Both the position numbers and the translations under genes were made by a program. From Curtobacterium sp. 9128 (GTDB taxonomy: Bacteria; Actinomycetota; Actinomycetes; Actinomycetales; Microbacteriaceae), in assembly GCF_900086645.1 (NCBI RefSeq), contig NZ_LT576451.1:1550001-1614000 (forward strand): a stretch of 64,000 nt of DNA, given 5' to 3'. Each line of letters starts with the position of its first letter. Within the stretch, counting starts at the first letter, position 1. The notes under the pieces were generated by a model. That model searched no databases. It saw nothing but the letters and a program-made list of their open reading frames with translations, and was not told where the DNA came from. Below, piece by piece: positions 17,909 to 26,388 of the stretch.

Positions 17909-18631
17909 GTGCCACGTTCCCGCCGATCCGTCCGCCGTGTCGAGGAGTACGCCGCCGATCCGATGCCGCGCGGCGCGTGGCCCGCGACGCTCGCTCCCGT
18001 CCGACAGGTGCTCGACGACGGGCTCGACCTCGACACCGTCACGGTCTTCGTCGGGGAGAACGGCGCCGGCAAGTCGACCCTGGTGGAGGCGATCGCCCTC
18101 GCCTTCGGCATGAGTCCGGAAGGCGGGTCGACGAACTCCGGCCACAGCACGCGCCCGAGCGAATCCGATCTGTGGGAACACATCGCGCTGCACCGGGAGC
18201 CGGGGGCACCGAGGGGCGGGTTCTTCCTCCGTGCGGAGACCATGCACGGTTTCTTCACGTACCTCGAAGAACACCCGGGGTCTCGGCCGGAGCCGGTGTT
18301 CCACGAGCGGAGCCACGGTGAGTCGTTCCTCGACTTCGTGATCGACCGGTCGCAGTGGCCGGGGTTGTGGATCCTCGACGAACCCGAGTCGGCGCTGTCG
18401 TTCCAGGGGTGTCTGGCGCTCATCGGGCTGTTGCAGGCGATCGTCGACGACGGCCTCGGGCAGGTGGTCCTCTCGACGCACTCGCCCGTGCTGGCGGCGT
18501 TCCCCGGAGCGACCATCCACGAGGTCGGTGAGTGGGGCCTCCGGCGCAGTGCCTGGGCCGACCTCGACCTGGTGCGGAACCAGCGCGCGTTCCTCGAGTC
18601 GCCGGAGCGGTACCTGCGACATCTCGAGTGA
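17909..18631 (+). CDS. Small AAA/RecF-like ATPase
   Basis: 240-residue soluble ATPase. Walker A is VGENGAGKST at about residues 46-55, and Walker B is LWILDEPESALS followed by a LLQAIVDDGLGQVVLSTHSPVL switch/H-loop. The whole fits the ABC/SMC-like single-domain ATPases annotated as AAA family. There is no coiled coil or partner domain. GTG 17909 was chosen because CATGAT, a one-base variant of the local -10 pattern, lies 6 nt upstream. The gene ends 1 bp from the convergent O-methyltransferase stop with no terminator. Its biological role is unknown. Confidence 0.8.
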   Translation: MPRSRRSVRRVEEYAADPMPRGAWPATLAPVRQVLDDGLDLDTVTVFVGENGAGKSTLVEAIALAFGMSPEGGSTNSGHSTRPSESDLWEHIALHREPGAPRGGFFLRAETMHGFFTYLEEHPGSRPEPVFHERSHGESFLDFVIDRSQWPGLWILDEPESALSFQGCLALIGLLQAIVDDGLGQVVLSTHSPVLAAFPGATIHEVGEWGLRRSAWADLDLVRNQRAFLESPERYLRHLE

Positions 18632-18632
18632 G

Positions 18633-19265
18633 CTAGGCGGTGACCTTCGTCATCTGCAGCAGGCCGTCACCGGCGGGGGACAGCGAGCTGATCACGGCGC
18701 CGGAGGTCGACACCTCGGTGAGCAGCAGCCGGAAGTCGGTCGTCGCACGGTCCCGCTTCACCGGGTCGGCGACCCGACCGCGCCACAGTGCGTGCGGCAC
18801 CAGGACGGTCCCACCGAGTCGCGCGAGCCGCAGCCCGTGCTCGACGTACTCGATGACGTGCTCGGGGTCGGCGTCGACCAGGACGACGTCGTAGGACGCC
18901 TCGTTCATGCGGGGGAGCACCTGGTTGGCGCGACCCGGGATCAGCCGGACGCGCGACGGCGCGGTCCCGGCGGCGATGTAGGCGTCACGGGCGTACTGCT
19001 GGTGGTCGACCTCGATGTCGATGGTGGTGAGGGTGGCCTTCGGGGCGCCGCCGAGGAGGTACAGCCCGGAGACCCCGAGGCCGGTGCCGATCTCGATGAT
19101 GCCGGTCGCTCGGGATGCGGCCGCGATGACGCTCATCTGCGCGCCGATCGACGGAGCGACTGCTTCGACACCGAGCTCGAGCGAGTGCTCGCGGGCACGG
19201 GCGATCACCTCGGACTCGGAGACGATGTCCTCCGCGAACTTCCAGTTCGACTCTTTCTCTGACAC
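18633..19265 (-). CDS. SAM-dependent O-methyltransferase
   Basis: 210-residue soluble class I methyltransferase of the caffeoyl-CoA/catechol OMT family. The SAM-binding strand is IIEIGTGLGVSGLYLL, then TTIDIEVDHQQ. YDVVLVDADPEHVIEYVEHGL carries the usual acidic metal/SAM residues. GTG 19265 is preferred over GTG 19271 because GAGGAG ends 5 nt before it. It is divergent from tatB, as in mycobacteria where the homologue (Rv1220c) also lies near tatB. Substrate unknown. Confidence 0.85.
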   Translation of the reverse strand: MSEKESNWKFAEDIVSESEVIARAREHSLELGVEAVAPSIGAQMSVIAAASRATGIIEIGTGLGVSGLYLLGGAPKATLTTIDIEVDHQQYARDAYIAAGTAPSRVRLIPGRANQVLPRMNEASYDVVLVDADPEHVIEYVEHGLRLARLGGTVLVPHALWRGRVADPVKRDRATTDFRLLLTEVSTSGAVISSLSPAGDGLLQMTKVTA

Positions 19266-19314
19266 GCACACTCCTCGAACGACAACTCTAGGGTGCAGTT
19301 CGGCCGGTTCGGGT

Positions 19315-19320
19315 TAGGCT
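19315..19320 (+). promoter_or_regulatory. -10 TAGGCT, leaderless promoter of tatB
   Basis: Seven nt precede GTG 19328. On the other strand TAGAGT (complement of 19285-19290) could serve the methyltransferase gene. Confidence 0.5.
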
Positions 19321-19327
19321 CGCTCGT

Positions 19328-19693
19328 GTGAACATCCCGCTCGACAAGATCCTGATCATCGGGATCATTGCCGTGCTCTTGCTCGGGCCGCAGCGCCTGC
19401 CGATGTACGCGCAGAAGCTCGCCGAGTTCGTCAAAGCGGTCCGACGGTTCGCGGACACCGCCAAGGACCGCATGCGCGAGGAGATGGGCCCGGACTTCGA
19501 CGACGTCGACTGGCAGAAGCTCGACCCGCGGCAGTACGACCCGCGCCGCATCATCCGCGACGCGCTCCTCGACTCCGGCACCGGCGCTGCCGCCGCCGCG
19601 CCGCAGGTGACCGCCACGAAGGTGCGTGCGCCGGCACCGATCGTGCCGCTCGCCGCCGGCGAGAAGGCGCCGTACGACGGCGAAGCGACCTGA
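19328..19693 (+). CDS. tatB: Twin-arginine translocase subunit TatB
   Basis: 121 residues. One N-terminal membrane helix (ILIIGIIAVLLLGPQRLP) contains the conserved GPQRLP hinge. An amphipathic helix (LAEFVKAVRRFADTAKDRMREEM) and an acidic/proline tail follow. This is the TatA/B layout; the hydrophilic helix and the DFDDVDWQKLDPRQYDPRR region favour TatB. It would act with TatC in export of folded proteins. Its position beside the methyltransferase and upstream of mrp matches other Actinobacteria. Confidence 0.88.
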   Translation: MNIPLDKILIIGIIAVLLLGPQRLPMYAQKLAEFVKAVRRFADTAKDRMREEMGPDFDDVDWQKLDPRQYDPRRIIRDALLDSGTGAAAAAPQVTATKVRAPAPIVPLAAGEKAPYDGEAT

Positions 19694-19952
19694 CGCCCGC
19701 TTTCTCGCCAGACACCGTCATCCGCACGAGACGCCGCCGGTTCCGGCGGCGTCTCGTGCGTTCCGGAGCGTCTCGCGCCTGCGTGACCGCCGGCGGACGG
19801 GAGGCTCGGTGCCAGCTGGCACCGAGCCTCCCGTCCGTGCCGTGGTGCGTTCCGACCCATCCCGCCCGCAATGGAAAGCCGAATCGCGCGTAGGTGGCCC
19901 GGAAAACCGGCCTCCTACGCGCGATTCGGCTTCCTACGCGCGGTTCGACCCG
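19694..19952. repeat. Convergent gap with palindrome A and repeat B
   Basis: Perfect palindrome A occupies 19795-19836. Repeat B has arms GCCGAATCGCGCGTAGG (19878-19894) and the exact complement at 19914-19930, plus a third CCTACGCGCG at 19933-19942. An upstream inverted pair around GACGCCGCCGG also occurs near 19731-19752. No gene is seen. Confidence 0.85.
19795..19836. repeat. Palindrome A, perfect 42-bp copy
   Basis: Arms of 21 nt beginning GGACGGGAGGCTCGGTGCC with no unpaired loop. It lies between the tatB and chitinase 3' ends. Confidence 0.9.
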
Positions 19953-21251
19953 CTACTTCAGGTCGGCCAGGAAGCGGTCGGTCCAGGCCAGGGCGGACGA
20001 CCCCGTCACGGAGTTGCACGTCGCGGACGCGGTGCTCGTCGGCGTCGCGCAAGGGGTGTCGCGGTCGAGGGACCAGGTGTGCACCCCGGCGAGCCCGTGC
20101 GACTTCGCGTACGACGAGACCGTGTCGACGTCGGCGAGCGTGAAGACCTCGTCCGAGGCGTCGTTCACCCCGAGCATCGGCGTGACCTCGATCTTCGACG
20201 ATGCGATCCCGTACGTGTGCTGCAGGTTCGTCACGGCCTGGATGGTGGACTGCCCCATCTCGCAGGTCGACCCGACGATGACGCAGTTCGCCGTGGTGGC
20301 CCGGCCGAAGTCCATCGTCATGAGGTTGACCGTGTAGTTCGTCAGGCTCGACGCCTTGATCGCCTTCACGGTGGCGTCACCCGTGCTGTTGAGTCCGCCG
20401 TACGATCCGTCGGACGCGGCCAGGGTTGCGAGGGTGAACGAGAAGCGCAGGCCCGGGTACTTCGTCTGCGCGAGCGCCGCGGCGTTCACGAGGTTCTGCA
20501 CGTCGGCTGCCGACTGCCCGCTCTCGATGTCGAAGTCGACGCCGATCATGTGCGGGGACGCGTACCGGGCGATGAAGCTCTGGAGTGCGGTGCCAGAGCA
20601 CTTGAACGACCCGGCCGCCCCGCCGGTGCTGACGATGTAGTTCACGCCGGCGGCGTCGAGCTTCGGGATGTTGGCGCTCGCGAACGCGTCGGCGGCGACC
20701 CCGCCCCAGTTCTCGCTGCCGCAGGTGCCGGTCGCGAACGCGAGGGTGATCGCCTTGAGACCGGGCTCCCTGGTCGAGACCAGGCTGTTCGAGCTCCCGA
20801 CGACCGGGATGCGCGTGCCCGTGACCGCGGTGTTCATCACGTTCGTGTTCCAGTCGAGGTTCACGGTGACGTCCTTGTACGGGCTGAAGACCAGCCCGCT
20901 GGCGGTGCCGGTGCTGCCGTTCCCGGGGTTCGTGGTGCCGCCGCCCGTGCCACCGCCGGGCGTGGTGGTCCCGCCCGTGCAGGCCCCCGTCGAGGTCCAC
21001 GGCTGCCCGCTCCCCGTCGCGCCCGAGTGGGTCGCGGGGTCGTCGCCCTGCGTCCACCAGTTCGCGGTGTAGTTCGTGCCGTTCTCGCTGACCGTCTGCC
21101 CGCCGCTGTAGGCGGTGCCCGACGCCCACGCGGTCGCGCAGGTCGTCGCGGCGGTGGCGGCCGTGACCGGTACGGCTGCGAGCGTTCCCCCTGCGAGCGC
21201 TGCTGCCACGGCGCCGATGACGCCGATCCGGATCCTGGTGGTCCTGTTCAC
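19953..21251 (-). CDS. Secreted GH18 chitinase with N-terminal chitin-binding module
   Basis: 432 residues. A Sec signal (basic start, then VIGAVAAALAGGTLAAVPVTA) ends at Ala-rich sites near residue 35. A CBM5/12-type module follows (WASGTAYSGGQTVSENGTNY, WWTQGDDPATHSG), then a Thr/Gly/Pro linker and a GH18 barrel. The GH18 catalytic strand reads GVDFDIESG, with D239, D241 and acid/base E243. It would hydrolyse chitin or related GlcNAc polymers outside the cell. GTG 21251 has GGAG 7 nt upstream. Direct repeats upstream may be regulatory sites. Confidence 0.9.
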   Translation of the reverse strand: MNRTTRIRIGVIGAVAAALAGGTLAAVPVTAATAATTCATAWASGTAYSGGQTVSENGTNYTANWWTQGDDPATHSGATGSGQPWTSTGACTGGTTTPGGGTGGGTTNPGNGSTGTASGLVFSPYKDVTVNLDWNTNVMNTAVTGTRIPVVGSSNSLVSTREPGLKAITLAFATGTCGSENWGGVAADAFASANIPKLDAAGVNYIVSTGGAAGSFKCSGTALQSFIARYASPHMIGVDFDIESGQSAADVQNLVNAAALAQTKYPGLRFSFTLATLAASDGSYGGLNSTGDATVKAIKASSLTNYTVNLMTMDFGRATTANCVIVGSTCEMGQSTIQAVTNLQHTYGIASSKIEVTPMLGVNDASDEVFTLADVDTVSSYAKSHGLAGVHTWSLDRDTPCATPTSTASATCNSVTGSSALAWTDRFLADLK

Positions 21252-21310
21252 CTGGGTTCTCCAATGCTTCGGCCGACGTCGTCGTCAGCACGGTGGAGCT
21301 CCTGCACCCT

Positions 21311-21348
21311 GAATACGCAGGAGCATTGTGGAATACCCCTGCATATTG
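21311..21348 (-). promoter_or_regulatory. Direct repeats upstream of chitinase gene
   Basis: GAATACGCAGGAGCATTG and GAATACCCCTGCATATTG (plus-strand reading) start 20 bp apart and match at 12 of 18 positions. On the minus strand TTGCCG, 17 nt and TATTCC give a weak promoter that overlaps them. Confidence 0.4.
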
Positions 21349-21414
21349 CTCTCGGCAACAGGTGTGCGTCCATGAGGAGACGTACAGGAAGCGTGAACCG
21401 GAGTGTGGCGCCGG

Positions 21415-22569
21415 TCAGGAGAGGGACAGCCCGAGCTTCCGGCCGGACAGTCCACGGCCCATCGTGGCGACCCGGTCCGCGATCGCGGTCAGGGCGACCG
21501 CGGCGACGTCCTCCGGTGCGCCGAGGACCACCGGGACGCCGGCGTCGCCGCCCTCACGGAGCGGGACGGAGAGCGGCACGCTGCCGAGCACCGGCACGGC
21601 GGAGTCCTGCCCGCGGGACAGGCGGGCTGCGGTCTCGGCGCCACCGCCCTCGCCGAACAGGTGCAGCACGGAGCCGTCCGGCTGGACGAGGCCCGCCATG
21701 TTCTCGACGACCCCGACCACCCGCTGTCCGGTCTGTCGCGCCACGATGCCGCTGCGCTCGGCGACGTCCGCCGCCGCTGCCTGGGGTGTGGTGACGACGA
21801 GGACCTCGGCGTGGGGGAGCAGCTGGCCGACCGAGATCGCGACGTCCCCGGTGCCGGGCGGCATGTCGAGCAGGAGCACGTCGAGGTCGCCGAACCACAC
21901 GTCGGACAGGAACTGGTTCACCGTGCGGTGCAGCATCGGGCCACGCCAGGACACCGCGGTGGAGGGATCGTCGACGAACATGCCGATGGAGATCACCTTC
22001 ACGTCGTGGGCGACCGGCGGCAGGATCATGCTGTCGACCCGGGTCGGACGGGGTGCGACGCCGCGCTCGTCCGTGAGGCCCATCAGCCCCGGGACGCTGA
22101 ACCCGTGCACGTCGACGTCGACGATGCCCACCCGGAGGCCGCGACGGGCGAGCGCGACCGCGAGGTTCACCGTGACGGTGGACTTCCCGACGCCGCCCTT
22201 GCCGCTCGTCACGGCGATCACCCGCGTCAGCGAGTCCGCGGTGAACTGCACGCCCTGTGGACGTCCCTCGCGGAGGCGTTCGGTGAGTGCCTTCCGGACC
22301 GCTGGGTCCATCACCGAGACGTCCACGTCGACGTGGTGCACGCCGTCCACGGAACCGGCGGCCGACCGGACGTCGTGCTCGATCGTGTCGGCGGCCGGGC
22401 ACCCGACGATCGTGAGCTGCAGGTCGACGCGCACCGAGCCTCCTGGCTGGACGTCGACACCACGGATCATGTCGAGCTCCGTGACGGGCCGTCGGATCTC
22501 GGGGTCGATGACGCGGCCGAGCGCAGCGAGGACCGCGGCGCCGAGCTGTTCGTCGGTGGCCTCAGCCAC
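21415..22569 (-). CDS. mrp: Mrp/ApbC-type iron-sulfur carrier ATPase
   Basis: 384 residues. An N-terminal MIP18/DUF59 domain (LGRVIDPEIRRPVTELDMI) is followed by a ParA-like P-loop domain with TSGKGGVGKSTVTVNLA and LLLDMPPGTGDVAISVGQ. Mrp proteins transfer or assemble Fe-S clusters in the cytosol. GTG 22569 overlaps the DUF1003 stop by 8 nt. It is last in the three-gene overlapping operon MgtE_N/CBS, DUF1003, mrp. Part of the coding sequence near 22434-22446 carries a half copy of the 3' palindrome core. Confidence 0.93.
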   Translation of the reverse strand: MAEATDEQLGAAVLAALGRVIDPEIRRPVTELDMIRGVDVQPGGSVRVDLQLTIVGCPAADTIEHDVRSAAGSVDGVHHVDVDVSVMDPAVRKALTERLREGRPQGVQFTADSLTRVIAVTSGKGGVGKSTVTVNLAVALARRGLRVGIVDVDVHGFSVPGLMGLTDERGVAPRPTRVDSMILPPVAHDVKVISIGMFVDDPSTAVSWRGPMLHRTVNQFLSDVWFGDLDVLLLDMPPGTGDVAISVGQLLPHAEVLVVTTPQAAAADVAERSGIVARQTGQRVVGVVENMAGLVQPDGSVLHLFGEGGGAETAARLSRGQDSAVPVLGSVPLSVPLREGGDAGVPVVLGAPEDVAAVALTAIADRVATMGRGLSGRKLGLSLS

Positions 22570-23128
22570 GGGTGGTGCTGCCGGGCTCGTCGGCGAAGCC
22601 GGCGTCCTCCGCGTCACGCCGGTCGAGCTCCTCGAGCAGCGATCGGAGCTCGGCGCGGATGAAGTCCTTCGACGCCATGTCCCGCATCGCCAGGCGGAGT
22701 GCGACGACCTCGCGGGCGAGGTACTCGGTGTCGGCGAGGTTCCGCTCCGCGCGCTGCCGGTCCTGTTCGAACTGGACACGGTCGCGGTCGTCCTGCCGGT
22801 TCTGCGCGAGCAGGATCAGGGGTGCCGCGTACGACGCCTGCAGGGACAGCACCAGGGTCAGCGCCGTGAACCCGATCGCCGCGGAGTCGAACTGCCACGG
22901 CTTCGGCGTGAGGGTGTTCCACCCCATCCACACGACGCAGAAGAGCGTCAGGCCGACGAGGAACCAGGGAGTGCCCATCGCTCGTGCGATGCCCTCGGTC
23001 GCACGGCCGAACGCGTCTCCTCGGCCGGAGCGGCGTCGGGTCGGCAGGACACTCGTCCGCATGCCCTTCGGGGAGTCGAGTCGGCCGTCCGGACGCTGCT
23101 CGCGCCGGTTCTCATCCGTTCGTGCCAC
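22562..23128 (-). CDS. DUF1003 family membrane protein
   Basis: 188 residues. A basic N-terminal segment precedes two membrane helices (FLVGLTLFCVVWMGWNTL and FTALTLVLSLQASYAAPLILL). A long charged helical C-terminus begins RQDDRDRVQFEQDRQRAERN, likely coiled coil. This is the standard DUF1003 layout; function is unknown although members often sit beside Mg2+/CBS proteins. GTG 23128 has GGAAGGAGG 6 nt upstream. It overlaps both neighbours, so all three are expressed together. Confidence 0.88.
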   Translation of the reverse strand: MARTDENRREQRPDGRLDSPKGMRTSVLPTRRRSGRGDAFGRATEGIARAMGTPWFLVGLTLFCVVWMGWNTLTPKPWQFDSAAIGFTALTLVLSLQASYAAPLILLAQNRQDDRDRVQFEQDRQRAERNLADTEYLAREVVALRLAMRDMASKDFIRAELRSLLEELDRRDAEDAGFADEPGSTTRG

Positions 23129-24428
23129 GTGCGGTCCTCCTTCCGGTGCTCACGGGGGGCCTGCGGGTCTTCGTCCGGGGACGGGCGGGTTCGCCGTCCC
23201 CCTGACTCCGCCAGTCGTCCGGCAGGACGTGGTCGAGCACGTCGTCGATCGTCACCACCCCGACCAGGCGGTGGGCGTCGTCGACCACGGGGACGGACAC
23301 GAGGTTGTAGGTCGCCATCACACGCGTCACCTCGGCGGCGCTGGCGTCCACCCGGACCGGCTCGGTCTGCTGGTCGATCAGCGTGCCGAGTCGCTCGTTC
23401 GGCGGGTAGCGCAGCATTCGCTGGAAGTGCACGAGCCCGAGGAACCGGCCGGTCGGCGGCTCGTACGGCGGCAGGGTCACGCAGACGCTCGCGCCGAGCG
23501 CCGGCGCGAGTTCGTGCCGACGGATGAGTGCGAGTCCCTCGGCCACGGTGGCGTCCGCGGAGACGATCACGGGCTCGGTGGTCATCAGGCCACCGGCGGT
23601 GTCCGGCTCGTACTCGAGGAGCATGCGGACGTCCTGCGCCTCCTCCGGCTCCATGAGCTGCAGGAGCGCCTCGCTCCGCTCGTCGGAGAGCTCGGCGAGG
23701 AGGTCGGCGGCGTCGTCCGGCTGCATCTGGTCGAGGACGTCGGCGGCGCGCGCGTCCTGGAGCGACGACAGGATCTCGACCCGTTCCTGGTCGGGCATCT
23801 CCTCGAGCACGTCGGCGAGACGGTCGTCGGGGAGCTCCTCCGCTACCTCGAGGCGCCGCTCGATGGGCAGGTCGAGGAGCGTCGAGGCGAGGTCCGCCGG
23901 CACCAGGTCGGAGTACGCGGCGATGACGTGCTCGGCGGACTGCGACTCACCGGGGAGCTCGTCCTCGGTGACCTCGTTCCACGTGGCGAACGTCGTCGGC
24001 CCCTTGCCGAACGGGGACGGCGTGGTCTTCGGCTTGCGGAGGAAGAGCTGCGACACCTCCCAGTCGCCCTGGCCCCGGTCCTCGATCGCGATGTCCTCGA
24101 TCGTGGCGCGGATGCGGTCCTTCGTGATGAGGACCTTGCGCCCGAGCATCTCGGCGATCACCCGGACCTCACCGCCGCGCTGTTCGAAGCGGCGCATGTT
24201 CACGAGGCCCGTCGTGATGACCTGCCCGGCACCGATCGACGTGATCCGGCCGACCGAGACGAAGATGCGGCGCTTCCCGGGGACCTCGACGATCAACCCG
24301 ACGACGTGCGGGGGATCGGCCCGGCGGTAGACCACCAGGACGTCCCGGACCTTGCCGACGCGATCGCCGGCGGGGTCGAAGACGGAGCACCCGGCGAGGC
24401 GGGCGACGAATACCTTCGAGGCGCTCAC
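23112..24428 (-). CDS. MgtE N-domain and CBS-pair protein without a transport domain
   Basis: 438 residues. The N-terminal third resembles a PRC-barrel/ribosome-maturation-like region. MgtE_N alpha-solenoid repeats follow (LVPADLASTLLDLPIERRLEVAEELPD and onward), then two CBS motifs (GGLMTTEPVIVSADATVAEG and LVSVPVVDDAHRLVGVVTIDDVLDHVLPD). The five-helix MgtE channel domain is missing, so this is a cytosolic Mg2+- or nucleotide-sensing module rather than a transporter. GTG 24428 lies 6 nt after TACGCT. It is the first gene of an operon with DUF1003 and mrp, the order known in mycobacteria (Rv1232c to Rv1229c, from memory). Confidence 0.85.
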   Translation of the reverse strand: MSASKVFVARLAGCSVFDPAGDRVGKVRDVLVVYRRADPPHVVGLIVEVPGKRRIFVSVGRITSIGAGQVITTGLVNMRRFEQRGGEVRVIAEMLGRKVLITKDRIRATIEDIAIEDRGQGDWEVSQLFLRKPKTTPSPFGKGPTTFATWNEVTEDELPGESQSAEHVIAAYSDLVPADLASTLLDLPIERRLEVAEELPDDRLADVLEEMPDQERVEILSSLQDARAADVLDQMQPDDAADLLAELSDERSEALLQLMEPEEAQDVRMLLEYEPDTAGGLMTTEPVIVSADATVAEGLALIRRHELAPALGASVCVTLPPYEPPTGRFLGLVHFQRMLRYPPNERLGTLIDQQTEPVRVDASAAEVTRVMATYNLVSVPVVDDAHRLVGVVTIDDVLDHVLPDDWRSQGDGEPARPRTKTRRPPVSTGRRTARGTNG

Positions 24429-24434
24429 CCAGCC

Positions 24435-24440
24435 AGCGTA
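24435..24440 (-). promoter_or_regulatory. -10 TACGCT, leaderless promoter of MgtE_N/CBS operon
   Basis: Six nt precede GTG 24428 on the minus strand. Confidence 0.55.
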
Positions 24441-24531
24441 GCCGGTCACCCGTCCGTTCCCTGGCCGTCCGTCCTGGTCGTTCCCTGGTGGTTCTCGTGC
24501 GATTGCAAGGACGACGGTGGAAGATGACTGT

Positions 24532-25590
24532 GTGAGCACTCAGAGCCCCTTCCGCGGTCGTACGGCGCAGGCGTTCCCCACGCTGCCCCGCGGGGACGTC
24601 CTCGGCACCTTCGACAGCTACCCGGACGCACAGGCGGTGGTCGCGAAGCTCGCCGAGTCGGAGTTCCCGGTGAACAAGCTCTCGATCGTCGGCAACGACC
24701 TCAAGACCGTCGAGCGGGTCACCGGCAAGATGACCTACGGGCGCGCGGCGCTCGCGGGTGCCTTGTCCGGTCTGTGGCTCGGCTTCTTTTTCGGCATCGT
24801 GCTGACGCTGTTCTCGCCGACCGCGGGCGGCCTCATCTTCGCCGCCGCGATCATCGGCGCCGCGTTCGGCATGCTCTACGGCATCGTCTCGTTCGCCATC
24901 ACGAAGCGGCAGCGGGACTTCACGAGCGTGCACCAGGTGCTCGCCACCAACTACCAGATCATCGTCGACCCGCAGCTCGTCGGGCAGGCGCAGCGCATCC
25001 TCGGGCAGTTCGGCGCGACGCCGCACGCCGCGTGGAACCCCGGGCAGCCGGGCAGCGGTGCCGGTGCGCCGTTCCACGGGCAGTCTGGGCAGCCCGGACA
25101 GCCTCCTCGCCAGGAGCCGTGGCGTCCCGGTCCGCCGACGGGATCGCCGTACGGTGGGCAGTCCACGCCGCACAGCCAGTCCGGTCAGCCGGGCCAGTCC
25201 GGTTGGTCGGGCCAGCCGGGTTCGTCGGGCCAGTCCGGTTCGTCGGGCCAGCCGGGTTCGTCGGGCCAGGCCGGTTCGTCGGGTCAGGCCGGGCAGCCGT
25301 TCGGTCAGTCTGGAGGCCCGCGGCACCCCGGTGCGTCGGCACCGGGCCCCGGAGCGCAGCCGCGCTACGGCACCAACGACGGTCCGCGGTACGGCGAGAC
25401 CCCGGAGACGGCTCCGCAGCAGCCGGCCGCGCCGACCGCCGCTCCGGCACCTCGTGCGGATGAGCCGCCGCGGTACGGGGAGCGTGTCCCCGGTGCGACG
25501 CCGCCCGCGCGCGCCGACTCTGCTCCCGAGGATCCGGACGCTCCTGCACCGTCCGGCTCGGCTCCGTCGGCTGACGACGACCGGAGCTGA
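24532..25590 (+). CDS. General-stress (YflT-like) membrane protein with Gly/Ser/Gln repeat tail
   Basis: 352 residues. The start is GTG 24532 with GGAAG 8 nt upstream. The YflT-like domain (GDVLGTFDSYPDAQAVVAKL, FPVNKLSIVGNDLKTVERV) is followed by two membrane helices (LAGALSGLWLGFFFGIVLTLF and a second Ala/Gly-rich one). After residue 165 the chain becomes low complexity, with SGQPGSSGQ-type repeats near residues 215-265 and a Pro/Ala-rich acidic end. The tail is probably disordered. Function unknown; similar proteins are common in Actinobacteria. Confidence 0.75.
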   Translation: MSTQSPFRGRTAQAFPTLPRGDVLGTFDSYPDAQAVVAKLAESEFPVNKLSIVGNDLKTVERVTGKMTYGRAALAGALSGLWLGFFFGIVLTLFSPTAGGLIFAAAIIGAAFGMLYGIVSFAITKRQRDFTSVHQVLATNYQIIVDPQLVGQAQRILGQFGATPHAAWNPGQPGSGAGAPFHGQSGQPGQPPRQEPWRPGPPTGSPYGGQSTPHSQSGQPGQSGWSGQPGSSGQSGSSGQPGSSGQAGSSGQAGQPFGQSGGPRHPGASAPGPGAQPRYGTNDGPRYGETPETAPQQPAAPTAAPAPRADEPPRYGERVPGATPPARADSAPEDPDAPAPSGSAPSADDDRS

Positions 25591-25905
25591 CTCCCGGGCC
25601 CCTCACGTCCCGCACCGCACGAGCTCACCCGGATCGCCGGCCGCTGACGCCCGACTGGTCGCAACGCCCCGTTCGCGTTCGTCGAGCGGTCACGACCTGT
25701 CGTCCGAACGCCCCCGAACCGGCCGATCGTGACCGGTGGGCGTCGTGCCGACGGGGTGTTGTGACCGCTCGCGATCGCGGTCGACCTCTGTGCCCGAACG
25801 CCGGCGCGCGTGCGGCCGGTGGCGCGGATGTGCCGCGCGCGAGCATGTGCGTGGCGAGTGCGCGTGCGTGTGCGTGTGCGCGTGCGTGTGCGTGTGGGCG
25901 TGCGG
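25591..25905. repeat. 315-bp convergent gap: repeat F and alternating GY tract
   Basis: GAGCGGTCAC at 25684-25693 is inverted at 25761-25770, with a related CGTGACCGG between them near 25728. The 12-mer GTGTTGTGACCG here also occurs at 38477-38488. Nucleotides 25858-25896 alternate strictly purine-pyrimidine. No gene seen. Confidence 0.75.
25858..25896. repeat. 39-nt alternating purine-pyrimidine tract (Z-DNA-prone)
   Basis: A run of GC and GT dinucleotides without a break, ending 10 bp from the stop of the GNAT gene. Confidence 0.8.
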
Positions 25906-26382
25906 CTACAGGACCTTGGAGTAGCAGGCCGACAGCGGGGCGCCGACGTACGGGCCGAAGTTCGCGATGCGGCTGAAGCCCTCGCGCTCGTAGAACCGGA
26001 TCGCACGCTTCTGCTCCGTGCCCGTCTCGAGTACGAGCGCGGGGGAACCGAGGTCGAGCGCTGCCTCTTCGAGGCGTCGGAGGATCCCCGTCGCCGCCCC
26101 CGTTCCGCGGGACTCGCGACGGACGTACATGCGCTTGATCTCGGTCACCCCGTCGGCGACGAGCCGGAGCCCGCCGCACCCGATCGGCGTGCCGTCCCCG
26201 TCGCGCGCCACGAAGAACACCGCGATCGACTCGGCAGTGGGCTTGTCACCTGGTTCGGTGTCACCGCCGTAGGTGCTGTCGATCTCGATGCGTTGGGCAG
26301 CGCGCAGCCGCTGGGCGTCGGGCGAGTCGAAGTGCTCGACGTCGATCGTGATGCTCTGCGAGGAAGCTTCGGGTGTCGTCAC
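25906..26382 (-). CDS. GNAT family N-acetyltransferase
   Basis: 158 residues with a single GNAT fold. Motif A reads MYVRRESRGTGAATGILRRLEE (R-x-x-G-x-G/A acetyl-CoA loop), and the C-terminal strand region GTEQKRAIRFYEREGFSRI is typical. The acceptor substrate is unknown. GTG 26382 coincides with a TAGCCT-N6 start. The TAG of the preceding pepP-like gene is part of that -10, and the two genes are 9 bp apart on the same strand. Confidence 0.85.
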   Translation of the reverse strand: MTTPEASSQSITIDVEHFDSPDAQRLRAAQRIEIDSTYGGDTEPGDKPTAESIAVFFVARDGDGTPIGCGGLRLVADGVTEIKRMYVRRESRGTGAATGILRRLEEAALDLGSPALVLETGTEQKRAIRFYEREGFSRIANFGPYVGAPLSACYSKVL

Positions 26383-26388
26383 CCGCTC

